Assembly: GCA_045565285.1 (NCBI GenBank)
Contig: JBJLFR010000022.1
Span: 1 to 64,000 of the forward strand
Length of the DNA stretch: 64,000 bases
Origin: CACIIZ01 sp045565285
Lineage (GTDB): Bacteria; Pseudomonadota; Alphaproteobacteria; Rhodobacterales; Rhodobacteraceae
Direction: 5' to 3'
Made by a program: the position numbers and the translations under genes. The notes under the pieces are model-generated. The model made no database searches, was not told the origin of the DNA, and saw only the letters and a list, made by a program, of their open reading frames with translations. Shown piece by piece: positions 53,424 through 63,620 of this stretch (the stretch's first letter is position 1; every line of letters starts with the position of its first letter).

Positions 53424-53840
53424 TTATTTTAAATGATCAAATTCAGAAAAACTAAAAGGGAGGAGTTCTTCAAGGGAGAATAATTTATACTCCCATATTA
53501 TATTACAAAGATAAATCTTAGTCTTTTCTGATGAAAATTCTCTGATTTTTTGCCTACATCCTCCACATGGACTTACTATATTTTCAGATCTAGAAATAAC
53601 GTAAATTTCTTTAATAGTTTTACATCCACCTGCTATCATCGCACTTATTGCACCTGCTTCTGCACAGGTGCCTTCTGGGTAAGCTGCATTTTCGACATTA
53701 CATCCACCAAACAACCTATTTCTTTCTGATAAAATGGCAGCACCTACTAAGAAATTTGAATAAGGAGCATATGCATTTAACATCATTGCATGAGACAATT
53801 CTAATATCTTTTTATTTTTTTGTGTTTTAATAAGTTTCAA
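53424..53840 (-). CDS. cdd: Cytidine deaminase
   Basis: The 138-residue protein is the short, tetrameric type. Zinc ligands are in GTCAEAGAISAM (Cys and the catalytic Glu) and SPCGGCRQKIREF (two Cys). GGCNVENAAYPEG is the usual substrate-site phrase. It deaminates cytidine and deoxycytidine, feeding the phosphorylase. It heads the minus-strand operon and is divergent from deoC, so the 108-bp gap probably carries the promoters of both. Confidence 0.93.
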   Translation of the reverse strand: MKLIKTQKNKKILELSHAMMLNAYAPYSNFLVGAAILSERNRLFGGCNVENAAYPEGTCAEAGAISAMIAGGCKTIKEIYVISRSENIVSPCGGCRQKIREFSSEKTKIYLCNIIWEYKLFSLEELLPFSFSEFDHLK

Positions 53841-53948
53841 AATCTTGCATCTCTAAGTTTTTTCAAATTTTCTTTACCATAGAAAATATAAGAGGTAATA
53901 TAAACATAGTTTATTAATTTTACCAAACAAATTGAAAGGCACTAATAA
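53841..53948. promoter_or_regulatory. Divergent promoter gap between cdd and deoC
   Basis: The 108-bp gap is very AT-rich and must hold the promoters of the two nucleoside operons. I see no clear operator palindrome. The deoC start is TTG with GAAAGG a few bases upstream. Confidence 0.35.
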
Positions 53949-54893
53949 TTGTCTTATTCTCAGCAAATTGACTTAGATATTAATCTAATTCTAAGTCAGA
54001 AAGTCAATTTAAGTGCTGTTGAAAGACGCTGTGAGACTATTATTAAAAGAAGGTCTGTTAAGAAAAAAAGTCAAGTAGAGTGGTTATTAAAAACAATCGA
54101 ATTTATGGACTTAACAACTTTAGCTGGTGATGATACGCCAGGGAGAGTAAGTCGTATTTGTCATAAAGCATTAAATCCAGTAAGAAAAGATATTCTAAAC
54201 GATTTAGGAGTTTCAGATCATATCTCAGCAGCAGCTGTTTGTGTTTATCCTAATTTAGTTAAAGATGCAAAATTATCTATTGGAGAATACAGAATCCCAA
54301 TAGCCTCTGTTGCAACAGGATTTCCCACAGGTCAGATACCTGAAAGTATAAAAATATCTGAAATAAAAGCTGCAATTAGAGATGGAGCAACAGAAATAGA
54401 TGTTGTTATCAATAGAGATAAAGTACTTACAGGTAAATGGAGAGCACTATACGAAGATATAAAACAATATAAAAAAATTTGTGGGCAAAACCATTTAAAA
54501 GTAATAATTGGTGCTGGCGATTTGGGAACTTTAAGAAATGTTGTTAAGGCTAGCTGGGTATCTATGATGGCTGGAGCTGATTTTATTAAAACATCAACTG
54601 GGAAGGAACCTACTAATGCAACGCTACCAGTTTCCCTCGTAATGATCAGAGCAATAAGAGATTTTTATGATTTAACTGGAAAAAAAATTGGATTCAAAGC
54701 AGCTGGTGGTATTTCTAAATCCAAACAAGCAATTAATTATCTTATTCTAATGAGAGAAGAGTTAGATACTGATTGGCTTAATAAAAACTTATTCAGAATA
54801 GGAGCTTCTTCTCTTCTGGCTGATGTTGAAAGACAATTAGAACATCATAGTACAGGATCTTATTCTGCAAATAATCGTCATCCAATTGTATAG
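53949..54893 (+). CDS. deoC: Deoxyribose-phosphate aldolase
   Basis: The 314-residue aldolase belongs to the longer class found in many alphaproteobacteria and eukaryotes, with about 60 extra N-terminal residues over E. coli DeoC. FIKTSTGKE contains the Schiff-base Lys and IGFKAAGGISK the second Lys. It splits deoxyribose 5-phosphate to acetaldehyde and glyceraldehyde 3-phosphate. Start TTG 53949 is supported by GAAAGG. The aldehyde dehydrogenase follows 9 bp later and can take the acetaldehyde. Confidence 0.93.
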   Translation: MSYSQQIDLDINLILSQKVNLSAVERRCETIIKRRSVKKKSQVEWLLKTIEFMDLTTLAGDDTPGRVSRICHKALNPVRKDILNDLGVSDHISAAAVCVYPNLVKDAKLSIGEYRIPIASVATGFPTGQIPESIKISEIKAAIRDGATEIDVVINRDKVLTGKWRALYEDIKQYKKICGQNHLKVIIGAGDLGTLRNVVKASWVSMMAGADFIKTSTGKEPTNATLPVSLVMIRAIRDFYDLTGKKIGFKAAGGISKSKQAINYLILMREELDTDWLNKNLFRIGASSLLADVERQLEHHSTGSYSANNRHPIV

Positions 54894-54902
54894 GATTTTG
54901 AT

Positions 54903-57257
54903 ATGAATAAAGATATACGTGAAATGAATTATGGTCCTTCTTTGGAGTCCTCCGAGTTAGCTCTTAAATGGCTATCTAAAAATAATAATAAATTTGGACA
55001 CTTCATAAATGGAAAAATGACAACTCCAATGAATACTTTTGAAACTATAAATCCTGCTAACTCACATATACTGGCTAATATATCGGAAGGATCTCTTTCG
55101 GATGTTAATAGCGCTATAAACTCTGCTAAAGTAGCTTTTAAGAGCTGGAAAAATTTAAAACCATTTCAAAGATCAAAATATTTATATGCTTTAGCAAGAC
55201 TAATTCAAAAAAATAGTAGGATTTTAGCAGTATTAGAAACTTTAGATAATGGTAAACCTATCAGAGAAACTAGAGATTTAGATATACCATTAGTAGTAAG
55301 ACATTTTTATCACCATGCTGGTTGGGCTGAAATTTTGAAAGATAAATTTCCAAAAAAAGAGCCATTAGGTGTAATTGGGCAAATAATTCCATGGAATTTC
55401 CCATTACTGATGTTATCTTGGAAGATAGCTCCCGCATTGGCTGCTGGAAATACAGTTGTATTAAAACCAGCTGAAACCACACCTCTTACCGCAATGTTTT
55501 TTGCAGAGCTTTGTATTGAAGCACAAATTCCACCTGGAGTGATTAATATAGTAAATGGCCATGGGGAAACAGGTTCATTTATTGTAAAAAATAAGCAAAT
55601 TTCCAAAATTGCATTTACTGGTTCAACTGAAGTAGGGAGATTAATTAGGAAAGAAACTGCAGGAAAAGATAAAAAAATAAGTTTAGAGCTTGGTGGAAAA
55701 TCAGCTTTTATAGTTTTTGAAGATGCAGATTTGGATAGCGCTATAGAGGGTGTTGTAGATTCAATTTGGTTTAATCAAGGAGAAGTTTGTTGTGCAGGTT
55801 CTAGATTACTTGTTCAAGAAGGAATTCAAAATAAATTCATTACTAAGCTCAAACGAAGAATGTCCAAATTAAGGTTAGGTAATCCCCTTGATAAATCTAC
55901 AGACATTGGAGCAATTAATTCAGTTCAACAATTAAAAAAGATTAAATCTCTTGTAGCCAGTGCTTCAAAAGAAGGTGCCAATATTTATCAACCAAAAATT
56001 GAAATACCAAAAAAAGGATACTTTTACCCACCCACATTATTAGAGAATACTCATCAATCTATGAATATATGCCAAACGGAAATTTTTGGTCCAGTACTTA
56101 GTGTTATACCTTTTAGAACTCCAAAAGAAGCAGTTTCAATTGCCAATAATTCTAGATATGGCCTATCATCAAGTATTTGGACTGAAAATATTAACCTTGG
56201 ATTAGATATCGCCCCAAAAATAAAGGCAGGAGTAGTATGGATTAATTCAACAAATCTATTTGATGCTTCAGTAGGTTTTGGTGGATATAGAGAGAGTGGT
56301 TTTGGTAGAGAAGGAGGAGAAGAAGGATTATTAGATTATTTAAATGAATCTAGTAAACCAGCAATTTTTATTCAAAAACAGAAAAAAAATAAAAATAAAA
56401 AAATAGAAAAAAATAATCTAAAGAGTATTGATAGAACCAGAAAATTATTTATTGGAGGTCTACAAAAAAGAAGTGATAGTGGCTATGATAAACAAATATA
56501 TTCATCTAATAAACTAATTGGTCAAGTACCACTAGGAAATAGAAAAGATATTAGAGATGCAGTTGAATCTGCTAGCAATGAAAGCAAATGGAGGGGTATG
56601 TCTGCACATGCAAGAGCACAAGTGCTTTATTACGCAGCTGAAAATTTAGATTTAAGAAAAGATGAATTTGCACAAACTATTCAAACAATGACTGGAGAAA
56701 ATGGAAAAGATGAGGTTGACCAAGCACTAGAAAATATTTTTTATTTTGCTTCTTGGGCTGACAAATTTGAAGGGACAATTCATAATGTACCAATTAGAGG
56801 TGTTTCATTAGCAATGAAAGAGCCTTTAGGGGTAATCGCTATAGTATGTCCTGATAATAATCCTCTTTTATCATTTATACATCTAGTTTTTAGTGCTTTA
56901 TGTATGGGTAATACTGTAGTTGTTGTTCCATCAGAGAAATATCCTCTTTGTGCTATCGATATGTATCAGATATTTGAAACATCTGATTTTCCACCTGGAG
57001 CCATAAATATAGTCACAGGAAATAGAGATGAGTTATCAGAAACATTATCTATGCATATGCAGGTTGACGGAATTTGGTATTTTGGATCTAAAGAAGGTTC
57101 AAAAAAAATTGAAGAAAACTCAATTTCTAATTTGAAACAAACATGGGTTAATAATGGATTAAGTTATTCTTGGGTTAATTTACCAAAGGAAGTTAAAATG
57201 AAATCTCTTCAAAAATCTATACAGATAAAAAATATTTGGATACCTTATGGAGAGTGA
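54903..57257 (+). CDS. Two-domain aldehyde dehydrogenase, ALDH16-like
   Basis: The 784-residue protein has a full ALDH domain (about 20-490) with LELGGKSAFIVFEDADLD (catalytic Glu) and EVCCAGSR (Cys296/297), then a Lys/Asn-rich linker (KKNKNKKIEKNN), then a second, incomplete ALDH domain (515-784). The second has the coenzyme-fold part (KEPLGVIAIVCPDNNPL) but stops before any catalytic Cys. This is the ALDH16 architecture known from bacteria and animals. It would oxidise acetaldehyde from the DeoC reaction to acetate. The linker looks low-complexity. It converges on prpE with a 4-bp gap. Confidence 0.87.
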   Translation: MNKDIREMNYGPSLESSELALKWLSKNNNKFGHFINGKMTTPMNTFETINPANSHILANISEGSLSDVNSAINSAKVAFKSWKNLKPFQRSKYLYALARLIQKNSRILAVLETLDNGKPIRETRDLDIPLVVRHFYHHAGWAEILKDKFPKKEPLGVIGQIIPWNFPLLMLSWKIAPALAAGNTVVLKPAETTPLTAMFFAELCIEAQIPPGVINIVNGHGETGSFIVKNKQISKIAFTGSTEVGRLIRKETAGKDKKISLELGGKSAFIVFEDADLDSAIEGVVDSIWFNQGEVCCAGSRLLVQEGIQNKFITKLKRRMSKLRLGNPLDKSTDIGAINSVQQLKKIKSLVASASKEGANIYQPKIEIPKKGYFYPPTLLENTHQSMNICQTEIFGPVLSVIPFRTPKEAVSIANNSRYGLSSSIWTENINLGLDIAPKIKAGVVWINSTNLFDASVGFGGYRESGFGREGGEEGLLDYLNESSKPAIFIQKQKKNKNKKIEKNNLKSIDRTRKLFIGGLQKRSDSGYDKQIYSSNKLIGQVPLGNRKDIRDAVESASNESKWRGMSAHARAQVLYYAAENLDLRKDEFAQTIQTMTGENGKDEVDQALENIFYFASWADKFEGTIHNVPIRGVSLAMKEPLGVIAIVCPDNNPLLSFIHLVFSALCMGNTVVVVPSEKYPLCAIDMYQIFETSDFPPGAINIVTGNRDELSETLSMHMQVDGIWYFGSKEGSKKIEENSISNLKQTWVNNGLSYSWVNLPKEVKMKSLQKSIQIKNIWIPYGE

Positions 57258-57261
57258 ATCT

Positions 57262-59157
57262 TTAACTATTTTTTGGATAGTCTAAATCAATTAAGGCTTT
57301 TTTTATTTCCTCTAAAATTGAAGGATCATCTATTGTAGCTGGAACTTTAAATTCTTCACCATTTGCAATTTTAAGCATTGTGCCTCTAAGAATCTTTCCA
57401 GACCTTGTTTTAGGAAGACTTTCTATAATTACAGCCATTTTAAAACTTGCTACCGGACCAATTTTGTCTCTCACCAGTGATATGGATTCTGAAATTATTT
57501 CCTCATGATTTCTATTTACACCTGAATTGAGACAAATAAACCCTAGTGGTAATTGCCCTTTAAGATCGTCATTAACACCAATTACAGCACATTCAGCTAT
57601 ATCAGGATGTTCTGAAAGAATCTCTTCCATAGCTCCAGTTGATAATCTATGACCAGCAGTATTTATAACATCATCTGTACGTGCCATTATTGAAATGAAA
57701 CCTTCATTATCAATAAAACCTGCATCACCAGTATCATAATAACCTGGGAATCTTGATAAATAAGATTGTTTAAACCTGTCATCTGCATTCCACAGAGTTG
57801 GCAAAGTTCCTGGAGGAAGAGGCAATTTCACAACTATTGATCCTAACTCATTAGTTCCAGAAGTTTTACTATCTTCATCTAATACCTTTACATCATAACC
57901 AGGCATAGCTAAACCAGCTGTTCCAATTTTTACTGGTGGGGAATTTAAACCTTGAGGGCACCCAACCATAGGAAAGCCAGTTTCTGTTTGCCACCAGTGA
58001 TCAATTACTGGGACTTTAAGTTTATTTAAAGCCCAATTTATAGTATCAGAATCTGCTCTTTCACCAGCTAAAAATAAAGTTTTTAGTGAACTGGTATCGT
58101 ATTTTTTTATAAATTTACCTGCAGGATCACTACGCTTTATCGCTCTAAACGCAGTTGGAGCAGTAAATAGTATATCTACATTATATTCTTCAATTATTCT
58201 CCAAAAAGTTCCAGAATCTGGTGTTCCAACTGGTTTTCCTTCAAATAAAATTGTAGTGTTTCCAGCAAACAGCGGTGCATAAACTATGTAAGAGTGTCCT
58301 ACCACCCAACCAACATCAGAAGCTGCCCAAAATACATCATCTTCATTAGCTCCATAGAAATTTTTCATAGTCCACATTAAACTAACTAAATGTCCTGCTG
58401 TTGGTCTTACCACACCTTTTGGCTGCCCTGTTGTACCTGAAGTGTATAAAATATATAAAGGGTCATTTCCCAAAACTGGCATACATGGGCATTCAGATGA
58501 TGATTTTTGAAACTCATACCAATCATAATCTCGATCAGAAACTAAAGGGGCTTGAAGCTCGTCTCTTTGGAAGATAACACAAAAATTGGGATCATGTTCT
58601 GCTTGTTCTATAGCTGTATCAAGTAGAGGTTTATAAGGAATAATACTACTTGGCTCTATGCCACAGGATCCAGCAATAATAGCTTTAGGTTTAGCATCAT
58701 CTATTCTAACGGCTAACTCATTTGCAGCAAAACCTCCAAAAACTACTGAATGAATAGCTCCTATTCTTGAACAAGCAAGCATTGATACTATAGCTTCTGG
58801 TATCATTGGCATATAAATGATTATTCTATCACCTTTTGTGATACCAGCGTTACTCATTGCATGGGCAAATTTAGTTACTCTCTGGAGTAATTGACTGTAA
58901 GTGATTTTTTCTTTCACTCCTCTGATCGCACTATCATATATAATTGCAGTTTTGTCACCTTTTCCTTTTATCACATGACGATCAATAGCGTTGAAGCATG
59001 TATTTACTAAACTATCAGGAAACCACTTATAAAATGGTTTATTGGAAGAATCTAAAGCAAAACTTGGAAATTTTATCCAATCTATATTTTGTGCAGCATT
59101 AATCCAGAATTTCTCAGGATCATTTTTCCATTCATTATATAAATCCTTATATCTCAT
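57262..59157 (-). CDS. prpE: Propionyl-CoA synthetase-like AMP-forming ligase
   Basis: The 631-residue enzyme has the motifs YILYTSGTTGQPKGVVR, WWQTETGFPMVG, YYDTGDAGFIDNEGFISIMARTDDVI and the acetylation-prone Lys in LPKTRSGKILRGTM. Length and N-terminus (YKDLYNEWKNDPEKFW) fit PrpE rather than Acs. It would make propionyl-CoA, and often also acryloyl-CoA or acetyl-CoA, at the cost of ATP to AMP. It is followed on the same strand by genes that carry on from propionyl-CoA when read from the right. Confidence 0.87.
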   Translation of the reverse strand: MRYKDLYNEWKNDPEKFWINAAQNIDWIKFPSFALDSSNKPFYKWFPDSLVNTCFNAIDRHVIKGKGDKTAIIYDSAIRGVKEKITYSQLLQRVTKFAHAMSNAGITKGDRIIIYMPMIPEAIVSMLACSRIGAIHSVVFGGFAANELAVRIDDAKPKAIIAGSCGIEPSSIIPYKPLLDTAIEQAEHDPNFCVIFQRDELQAPLVSDRDYDWYEFQKSSSECPCMPVLGNDPLYILYTSGTTGQPKGVVRPTAGHLVSLMWTMKNFYGANEDDVFWAASDVGWVVGHSYIVYAPLFAGNTTILFEGKPVGTPDSGTFWRIIEEYNVDILFTAPTAFRAIKRSDPAGKFIKKYDTSSLKTLFLAGERADSDTINWALNKLKVPVIDHWWQTETGFPMVGCPQGLNSPPVKIGTAGLAMPGYDVKVLDEDSKTSGTNELGSIVVKLPLPPGTLPTLWNADDRFKQSYLSRFPGYYDTGDAGFIDNEGFISIMARTDDVINTAGHRLSTGAMEEILSEHPDIAECAVIGVNDDLKGQLPLGFICLNSGVNRNHEEIISESISLVRDKIGPVASFKMAVIIESLPKTRSGKILRGTMLKIANGEEFKVPATIDDPSILEEIKKALIDLDYPKNS

Positions 59158-59168
59158 ATAAAGTACGG

Positions 59169-61445
59169 CTAACTATATGTTTGAACAGGTGTGCCTGCTA
59201 AAGCAGCTATATTAAGCAATCCTCTTGCAGTAATTGAAGAGGTTACAATATGAGCTTTATTACCCATCCCCATAAGAATAGGGCCTACTTCAAGACCATT
59301 AGCACACATTTTTAAGATATTCCTGACACCGCTAGCAGCATCAGTATTAGCAAAAACCAAAGCATTTGCAGCACCCTCTAATCGGCTATTAGGCATTATT
59401 CTTGATCTTAGTTCAGGGTCAAGAGCTGCATCAGAATGCATTTCTCCTTCGTATAAAAAATCACATTTACTCTCATCCAAAATTCTAAGAGCCTCTCGCA
59501 TATTTCGACCTGATTCACTATCCAAATTACCAAATTGTGAGTGAGAACATAGTGCTATCTTAGGTTCAATACCAAAACGTCTAGCATGCCTTGCTGTTGC
59601 AATTACTGTTTGAGAAATTTGATCAGGTGACGGAATAGCGTTAACCTGAGTATCTGCTATTAGTAAAGGACCATTTTCTAAAATCATAAGTGAAAGGGCT
59701 CCTATCGCATTTAATCCACTATTTTCAAGAACCTCCTTTATGTATTTTAGATGCCACAAGTATTGTCCAAATGTTCCACAAATCATACTATCAGCTTCTT
59801 TTCTGTAGACCATTATCGCAGCAATAGCTGTACTATTAGTTCTCATTATAGCTTTTGAAAGCGCTGGAGTAACACCCCTCCTTTCCATAATTTTATGATA
59901 GGTTTCCCAATATTCTCTAAAGCGAGGATCACTCTCAGGATTAACTAATTCAAAGTCTTTATTAATTCTTAATGGAAGACCACATTTTTCTATTCTGCTC
60001 ATTACTACTTCTGGCCTACCAATTAATATTGGGCTATCACCAGTTTCCTCAATCATAGAAAATGAAGCTCTTAACACACGCTCATCTTCTCCTTCTGCAA
60101 AAACAATCTTTCTACTTGCAGATCTAGCAGCCTCAAATACTGGACGCATTAATAATGAAGATTTATAAGCTGAATTCTCCAATTTTTTTATATATTCTGA
60201 TATTGAACCAATTTTTTTAGTAGCTACACCAGATTTGATTGCAGCCTCCGCTACTGCAGAAGCAACAATAGGTAGTAATCTTGGGTCAAAAGGTTTTGGA
60301 ATAACATAATTTGGTCCAAATTTCATATCTTCACCTTGATAAGCAGCTGCTGCTTCTGCTGAAGAGTGTTCTCTAGCTAATTTTGCTATTGCTTCAACAC
60401 ATGCTATTTTCATTTCTTCATTTATTTCTGTAGCTGCAACATCAAGTGCACCTCTAAAGATGAAAGGAAAACACAAAACATTATTTACTTGATTAGAATA
60501 ATCAGATCGACCTGTAGCAACAATTGCATTAGGAAAAACCTCATATACAATTTCTGGCATAATTTCAGGTATAGGATTAGCAAGTGCAAAAATAATTGGA
60601 AGCTTATTCATTTTTTTTAACATTTTTTTTGATAGTGTATTTGGACCTGATAATCCTAGAAAGAAATCTGCTCCCTCAATTACATTTTCTAATAATTTAC
60701 TTTCAGATTTTTGTGCAAAAAAAGCCTTATGTATATTTTTTTCTTTACGATTTTCTGTTACTAATCCAGACCTATCACAAAGCCAAATATTTTTCTTTTT
60801 ACATCCCAAGCTAATTAACATCTCTAAGCACGCAATACCAGCTGCACCGCCACCTGTACATACAACTTTTATTTCTGAAATTTTTTTATTAACTAGTCTA
60901 AGTGAATTTACTAATGCAGCACCAACAACAATCGCTGTTCCATGTTGATCATCATGAAAAACAGGAATACTCATCTTATTTTTACAAATCTTTTCAACAA
61001 TAAAACAGTCAGGAGCTTTTATATCCTCAAGATTGATTGCTCCAAAAGTAGGCTCTAAAGAAACAACAATTTCAGCTAATTTATCTGGATTTTCTTCATT
61101 AATTTCTATATCAAAACAATCAATACCAGCAAATTTTTTAAATAATACAGCCTTACCTTCCATAACTGGTTTAGAAGCTAAAGCTCCAATATTTCCTAAG
61201 CCTAAAACAGCAGTCCCATTAGAAATAACTGCTACCAAATTAGCTTTAGAAGTATAGTTACCTGATTTTTCAAAATCATTTTTAATTTCTATACAAGCTT
61301 CAGCAACTCCAGGGGAATAAGCTTTAGCTAAATCACTCTGATTGGCTAGAGGTTTAGTAGCTCTAATTTCTAATTTTCCAGGCTTTGGAAATTCATGAAA
61401 ATCTAATGCTGCTTTTCTTGCTGTTTCATTTTTAATTTTACTCAT
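59169..61445 (-). CDS. maeB: NADP malic enzyme fused to a phosphotransacetylase-like domain
   Basis: Start chosen at 61445 (MSKIKNETARKAALDFHEF) because GAAAG stands before it; an upstream ATG at 61466 is in frame. About residues 1-420 are malic enzyme: PVFHDDQHGTAIVVGAALVNSL and VVCTGGGAAGIACLEMLISLG bind substrate and cofactor. Residues 430-758 resemble phosphate acetyltransferase, but in MaeB proteins this domain is regulatory and senses acetyl-CoA. It makes pyruvate and CO2 from malate. It suits the exit from succinyl-CoA produced by the mutase next door. Confidence 0.92.
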   Translation of the reverse strand: MSKIKNETARKAALDFHEFPKPGKLEIRATKPLANQSDLAKAYSPGVAEACIEIKNDFEKSGNYTSKANLVAVISNGTAVLGLGNIGALASKPVMEGKAVLFKKFAGIDCFDIEINEENPDKLAEIVVSLEPTFGAINLEDIKAPDCFIVEKICKNKMSIPVFHDDQHGTAIVVGAALVNSLRLVNKKISEIKVVCTGGGAAGIACLEMLISLGCKKKNIWLCDRSGLVTENRKEKNIHKAFFAQKSESKLLENVIEGADFFLGLSGPNTLSKKMLKKMNKLPIIFALANPIPEIMPEIVYEVFPNAIVATGRSDYSNQVNNVLCFPFIFRGALDVAATEINEEMKIACVEAIAKLAREHSSAEAAAAYQGEDMKFGPNYVIPKPFDPRLLPIVASAVAEAAIKSGVATKKIGSISEYIKKLENSAYKSSLLMRPVFEAARSASRKIVFAEGEDERVLRASFSMIEETGDSPILIGRPEVVMSRIEKCGLPLRINKDFELVNPESDPRFREYWETYHKIMERRGVTPALSKAIMRTNSTAIAAIMVYRKEADSMICGTFGQYLWHLKYIKEVLENSGLNAIGALSLMILENGPLLIADTQVNAIPSPDQISQTVIATARHARRFGIEPKIALCSHSQFGNLDSESGRNMREALRILDESKCDFLYEGEMHSDAALDPELRSRIMPNSRLEGAANALVFANTDAASGVRNILKMCANGLEVGPILMGMGNKAHIVTSSITARGLLNIAALAGTPVQTYS

Positions 61446-61490
61446 TTTTAAACTTTCTAACCACAAAATAATTATTTTAAACTAAAAAAA

Positions 61491-63620
61491 TTAATTCCCT
61501 AAAAGAATATCCATTAAATTATTTGCAGCATCTAAAATGTTTGTACCAGGACCAAAAATAGCTCTAACTCCAGTTTCTGAAAGAAACTTATAGTCTTCTT
61601 TTGGAATCACTCCTCCACAAACAACTATTATTTCTTCCCCATTTATCTTTTTTAATTGATTGATCAAAATAGGTACTAAAGTTTTATGAGCAGCTGCTTG
61701 TGATGAAATTCCAATAATATGAACATCATTATCAACAGCATCTTGAGCAGCTTCCTCTGGTGTTTGAAATAAGGGGCCTACGTCTACATCAAACCCAATA
61801 TCTGCAAATGCAGTTGCTATAACTTTAGCACCTCTATCGTGCCCATCTTGGCCCATTTTAATAACTAATATCCTTGGCCTCCTACCTTCTTTTTTTTCAA
61901 AAAGATCAACTTTTTTATGAATTTTCAAAAAATCCTCATCATTTTCATAAGCATTTTTGTATACTCCAGATAATGTTTTATTATTGGCTTTATATCTACC
62001 AAAAACATTTTCTAAACATGACGAAATTTCACCAAGGGTAGCTCTATGTCTGGCAGCTTCTATCGCAAATTCTAATATATTGCCTGATCTATTACTACAT
62101 ACATTCTCAAGATCTTTTAATTTTTTTTGACAAACTTTATTATCTCTAGCCCCCCTAATTTGATTTAGTCTATTAATTTGATTTTTTCTGACAGATATGT
62201 TGTCTACATCTAGTATGTCAACATTTTCCTGCTTTTTTGGTTTATATTTATTGACACCTACTATTACCTCCAAACCTTGATCTATAGCAGCTTGTTTTTT
62301 AGCAGCTGACTCTTCAATTCTAGATTTAGGTAAACCAGCTGATACAGCTTCCGTCATTCCACCTAAATTTTCAATTTCTTGTATCAATTCCCAAGCTTTC
62401 TCTGTTAATTGGTGAGTTAAACTTTCCACATAATAACTTCCAGCTAAAGGGTCAATTACTTTAGTTATTCCTAATTCTTCTTGCATGATAAGCTGAGTAT
62501 TTCTAGCTATTCTAGATGAAAATTCTGTAGGAAGTCCCATAGCTTCATCAAAGGCATTAGTGTGTAAACTCTGTGTTCCACCGAGTGTAGCAGCTAATGC
62601 TTCATAAGAAGTTCTAACAATATTATTATAGGGATCTTCTTCCTGCAAACTTACACCTGATGTTTGGCAATGTACCCTTAATAAGGACGAACTAGTTTTT
62701 TTGGGATTAAATTCTTTCATAATCCTTGACCACAATATTCTGGCAGCTCTTAATTTTGCAACTTCCATAAAAAAATTCATACCTATTGCAAAGAAAAATG
62801 ATAGGCGTCCAGCAAAAGCATCTATATCCAGACCCTTAAAGAGTGCAGCTTTTACATACTCCTTTCCATCTGCTAAGGTAAAGGCTAACTCTTGCACTAG
62901 ATTTGCACCAGCTTCATGCATATGATAACCAGAAATTGAAATTGAATTAAATTTTGGCATTTCAATACTTGTATATTGAATTATATCCGAAACTATTCTC
63001 ATAGATGGCTCTGGAGGATATATGTAAGTATTTCTTACCATAAATTCTTTAAGAATATCATTCTGAATTGTTCCAGTTAAACTTGATTTTGCAACTCCTT
63101 GTTCTTCAGCAGCCACTATGAAGTTAGCCATTATTGGAATTACAGCACCATTCATTGTCATTGAAACGGACATTTTATCTAGTGGTATTTTAGAGAATAA
63201 AATTTTCATATCCTCTACGCTGTCAATTGCAACACCTGCCTTTCCAACATCGCCTAGCACTCTTGGATGATCACTATCATATCCCCTATGTGTCGGTAGG
63301 TCAAAAGCTACAGAAATTCCTTTCTGTCCAGCTTTTAAATTTTTCCTATAAAATTTATTACTTTCTTCAGCTGTTGAAAACCCTGCATACTGCCTTACAG
63401 TCCAAGGTTTTCCAAGATACATTGTTGCTCTTGCTCCTCTACTATAACTATCTAAACCTGGCAGTTCATTTAAATGCTTTAAATTTTTTAAATCATTTTT
63501 AGTATAAAGAGGTTTTATACTTATACCTTCTGGTGTCGCACAGCTTAAAGAATCAATAGTTTTTTCTCCTAATTCTTTATTAGCTAGCAATTTCCATTTA
63601 TTAATTTGATCTTTGTTCAC
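61491..63620 (-). CDS. mcm: Methylmalonyl-CoA mutase
   Basis: The 709-residue single-chain enzyme contains the substrate domain (RQYAGFSTAEESNKFYRKNLKAGQKG, GTIQNDILKEFMVRNTYIYPP) and a C-terminal cobalamin domain with GQDGHDRGAKVIATAF, the DxHxxG motif for the base-off B12 ligand. It turns methylmalonyl-CoA to succinyl-CoA. It overlaps the carboxylase alpha gene by 4 bp (63617-63620) and precedes maeB by 25 bp, so all are one operon. A source of B12 is needed; no B12 genes are here. Confidence 0.95.
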   Translation of the reverse strand: MNKDQINKWKLLANKELGEKTIDSLSCATPEGISIKPLYTKNDLKNLKHLNELPGLDSYSRGARATMYLGKPWTVRQYAGFSTAEESNKFYRKNLKAGQKGISVAFDLPTHRGYDSDHPRVLGDVGKAGVAIDSVEDMKILFSKIPLDKMSVSMTMNGAVIPIMANFIVAAEEQGVAKSSLTGTIQNDILKEFMVRNTYIYPPEPSMRIVSDIIQYTSIEMPKFNSISISGYHMHEAGANLVQELAFTLADGKEYVKAALFKGLDIDAFAGRLSFFFAIGMNFFMEVAKLRAARILWSRIMKEFNPKKTSSSLLRVHCQTSGVSLQEEDPYNNIVRTSYEALAATLGGTQSLHTNAFDEAMGLPTEFSSRIARNTQLIMQEELGITKVIDPLAGSYYVESLTHQLTEKAWELIQEIENLGGMTEAVSAGLPKSRIEESAAKKQAAIDQGLEVIVGVNKYKPKKQENVDILDVDNISVRKNQINRLNQIRGARDNKVCQKKLKDLENVCSNRSGNILEFAIEAARHRATLGEISSCLENVFGRYKANNKTLSGVYKNAYENDEDFLKIHKKVDLFEKKEGRRPRILVIKMGQDGHDRGAKVIATAFADIGFDVDVGPLFQTPEEAAQDAVDNDVHIIGISSQAAAHKTLVPILINQLKKINGEEIIVVCGGVIPKEDYKFLSETGVRAIFGPGTNILDAANNLMDILLGN

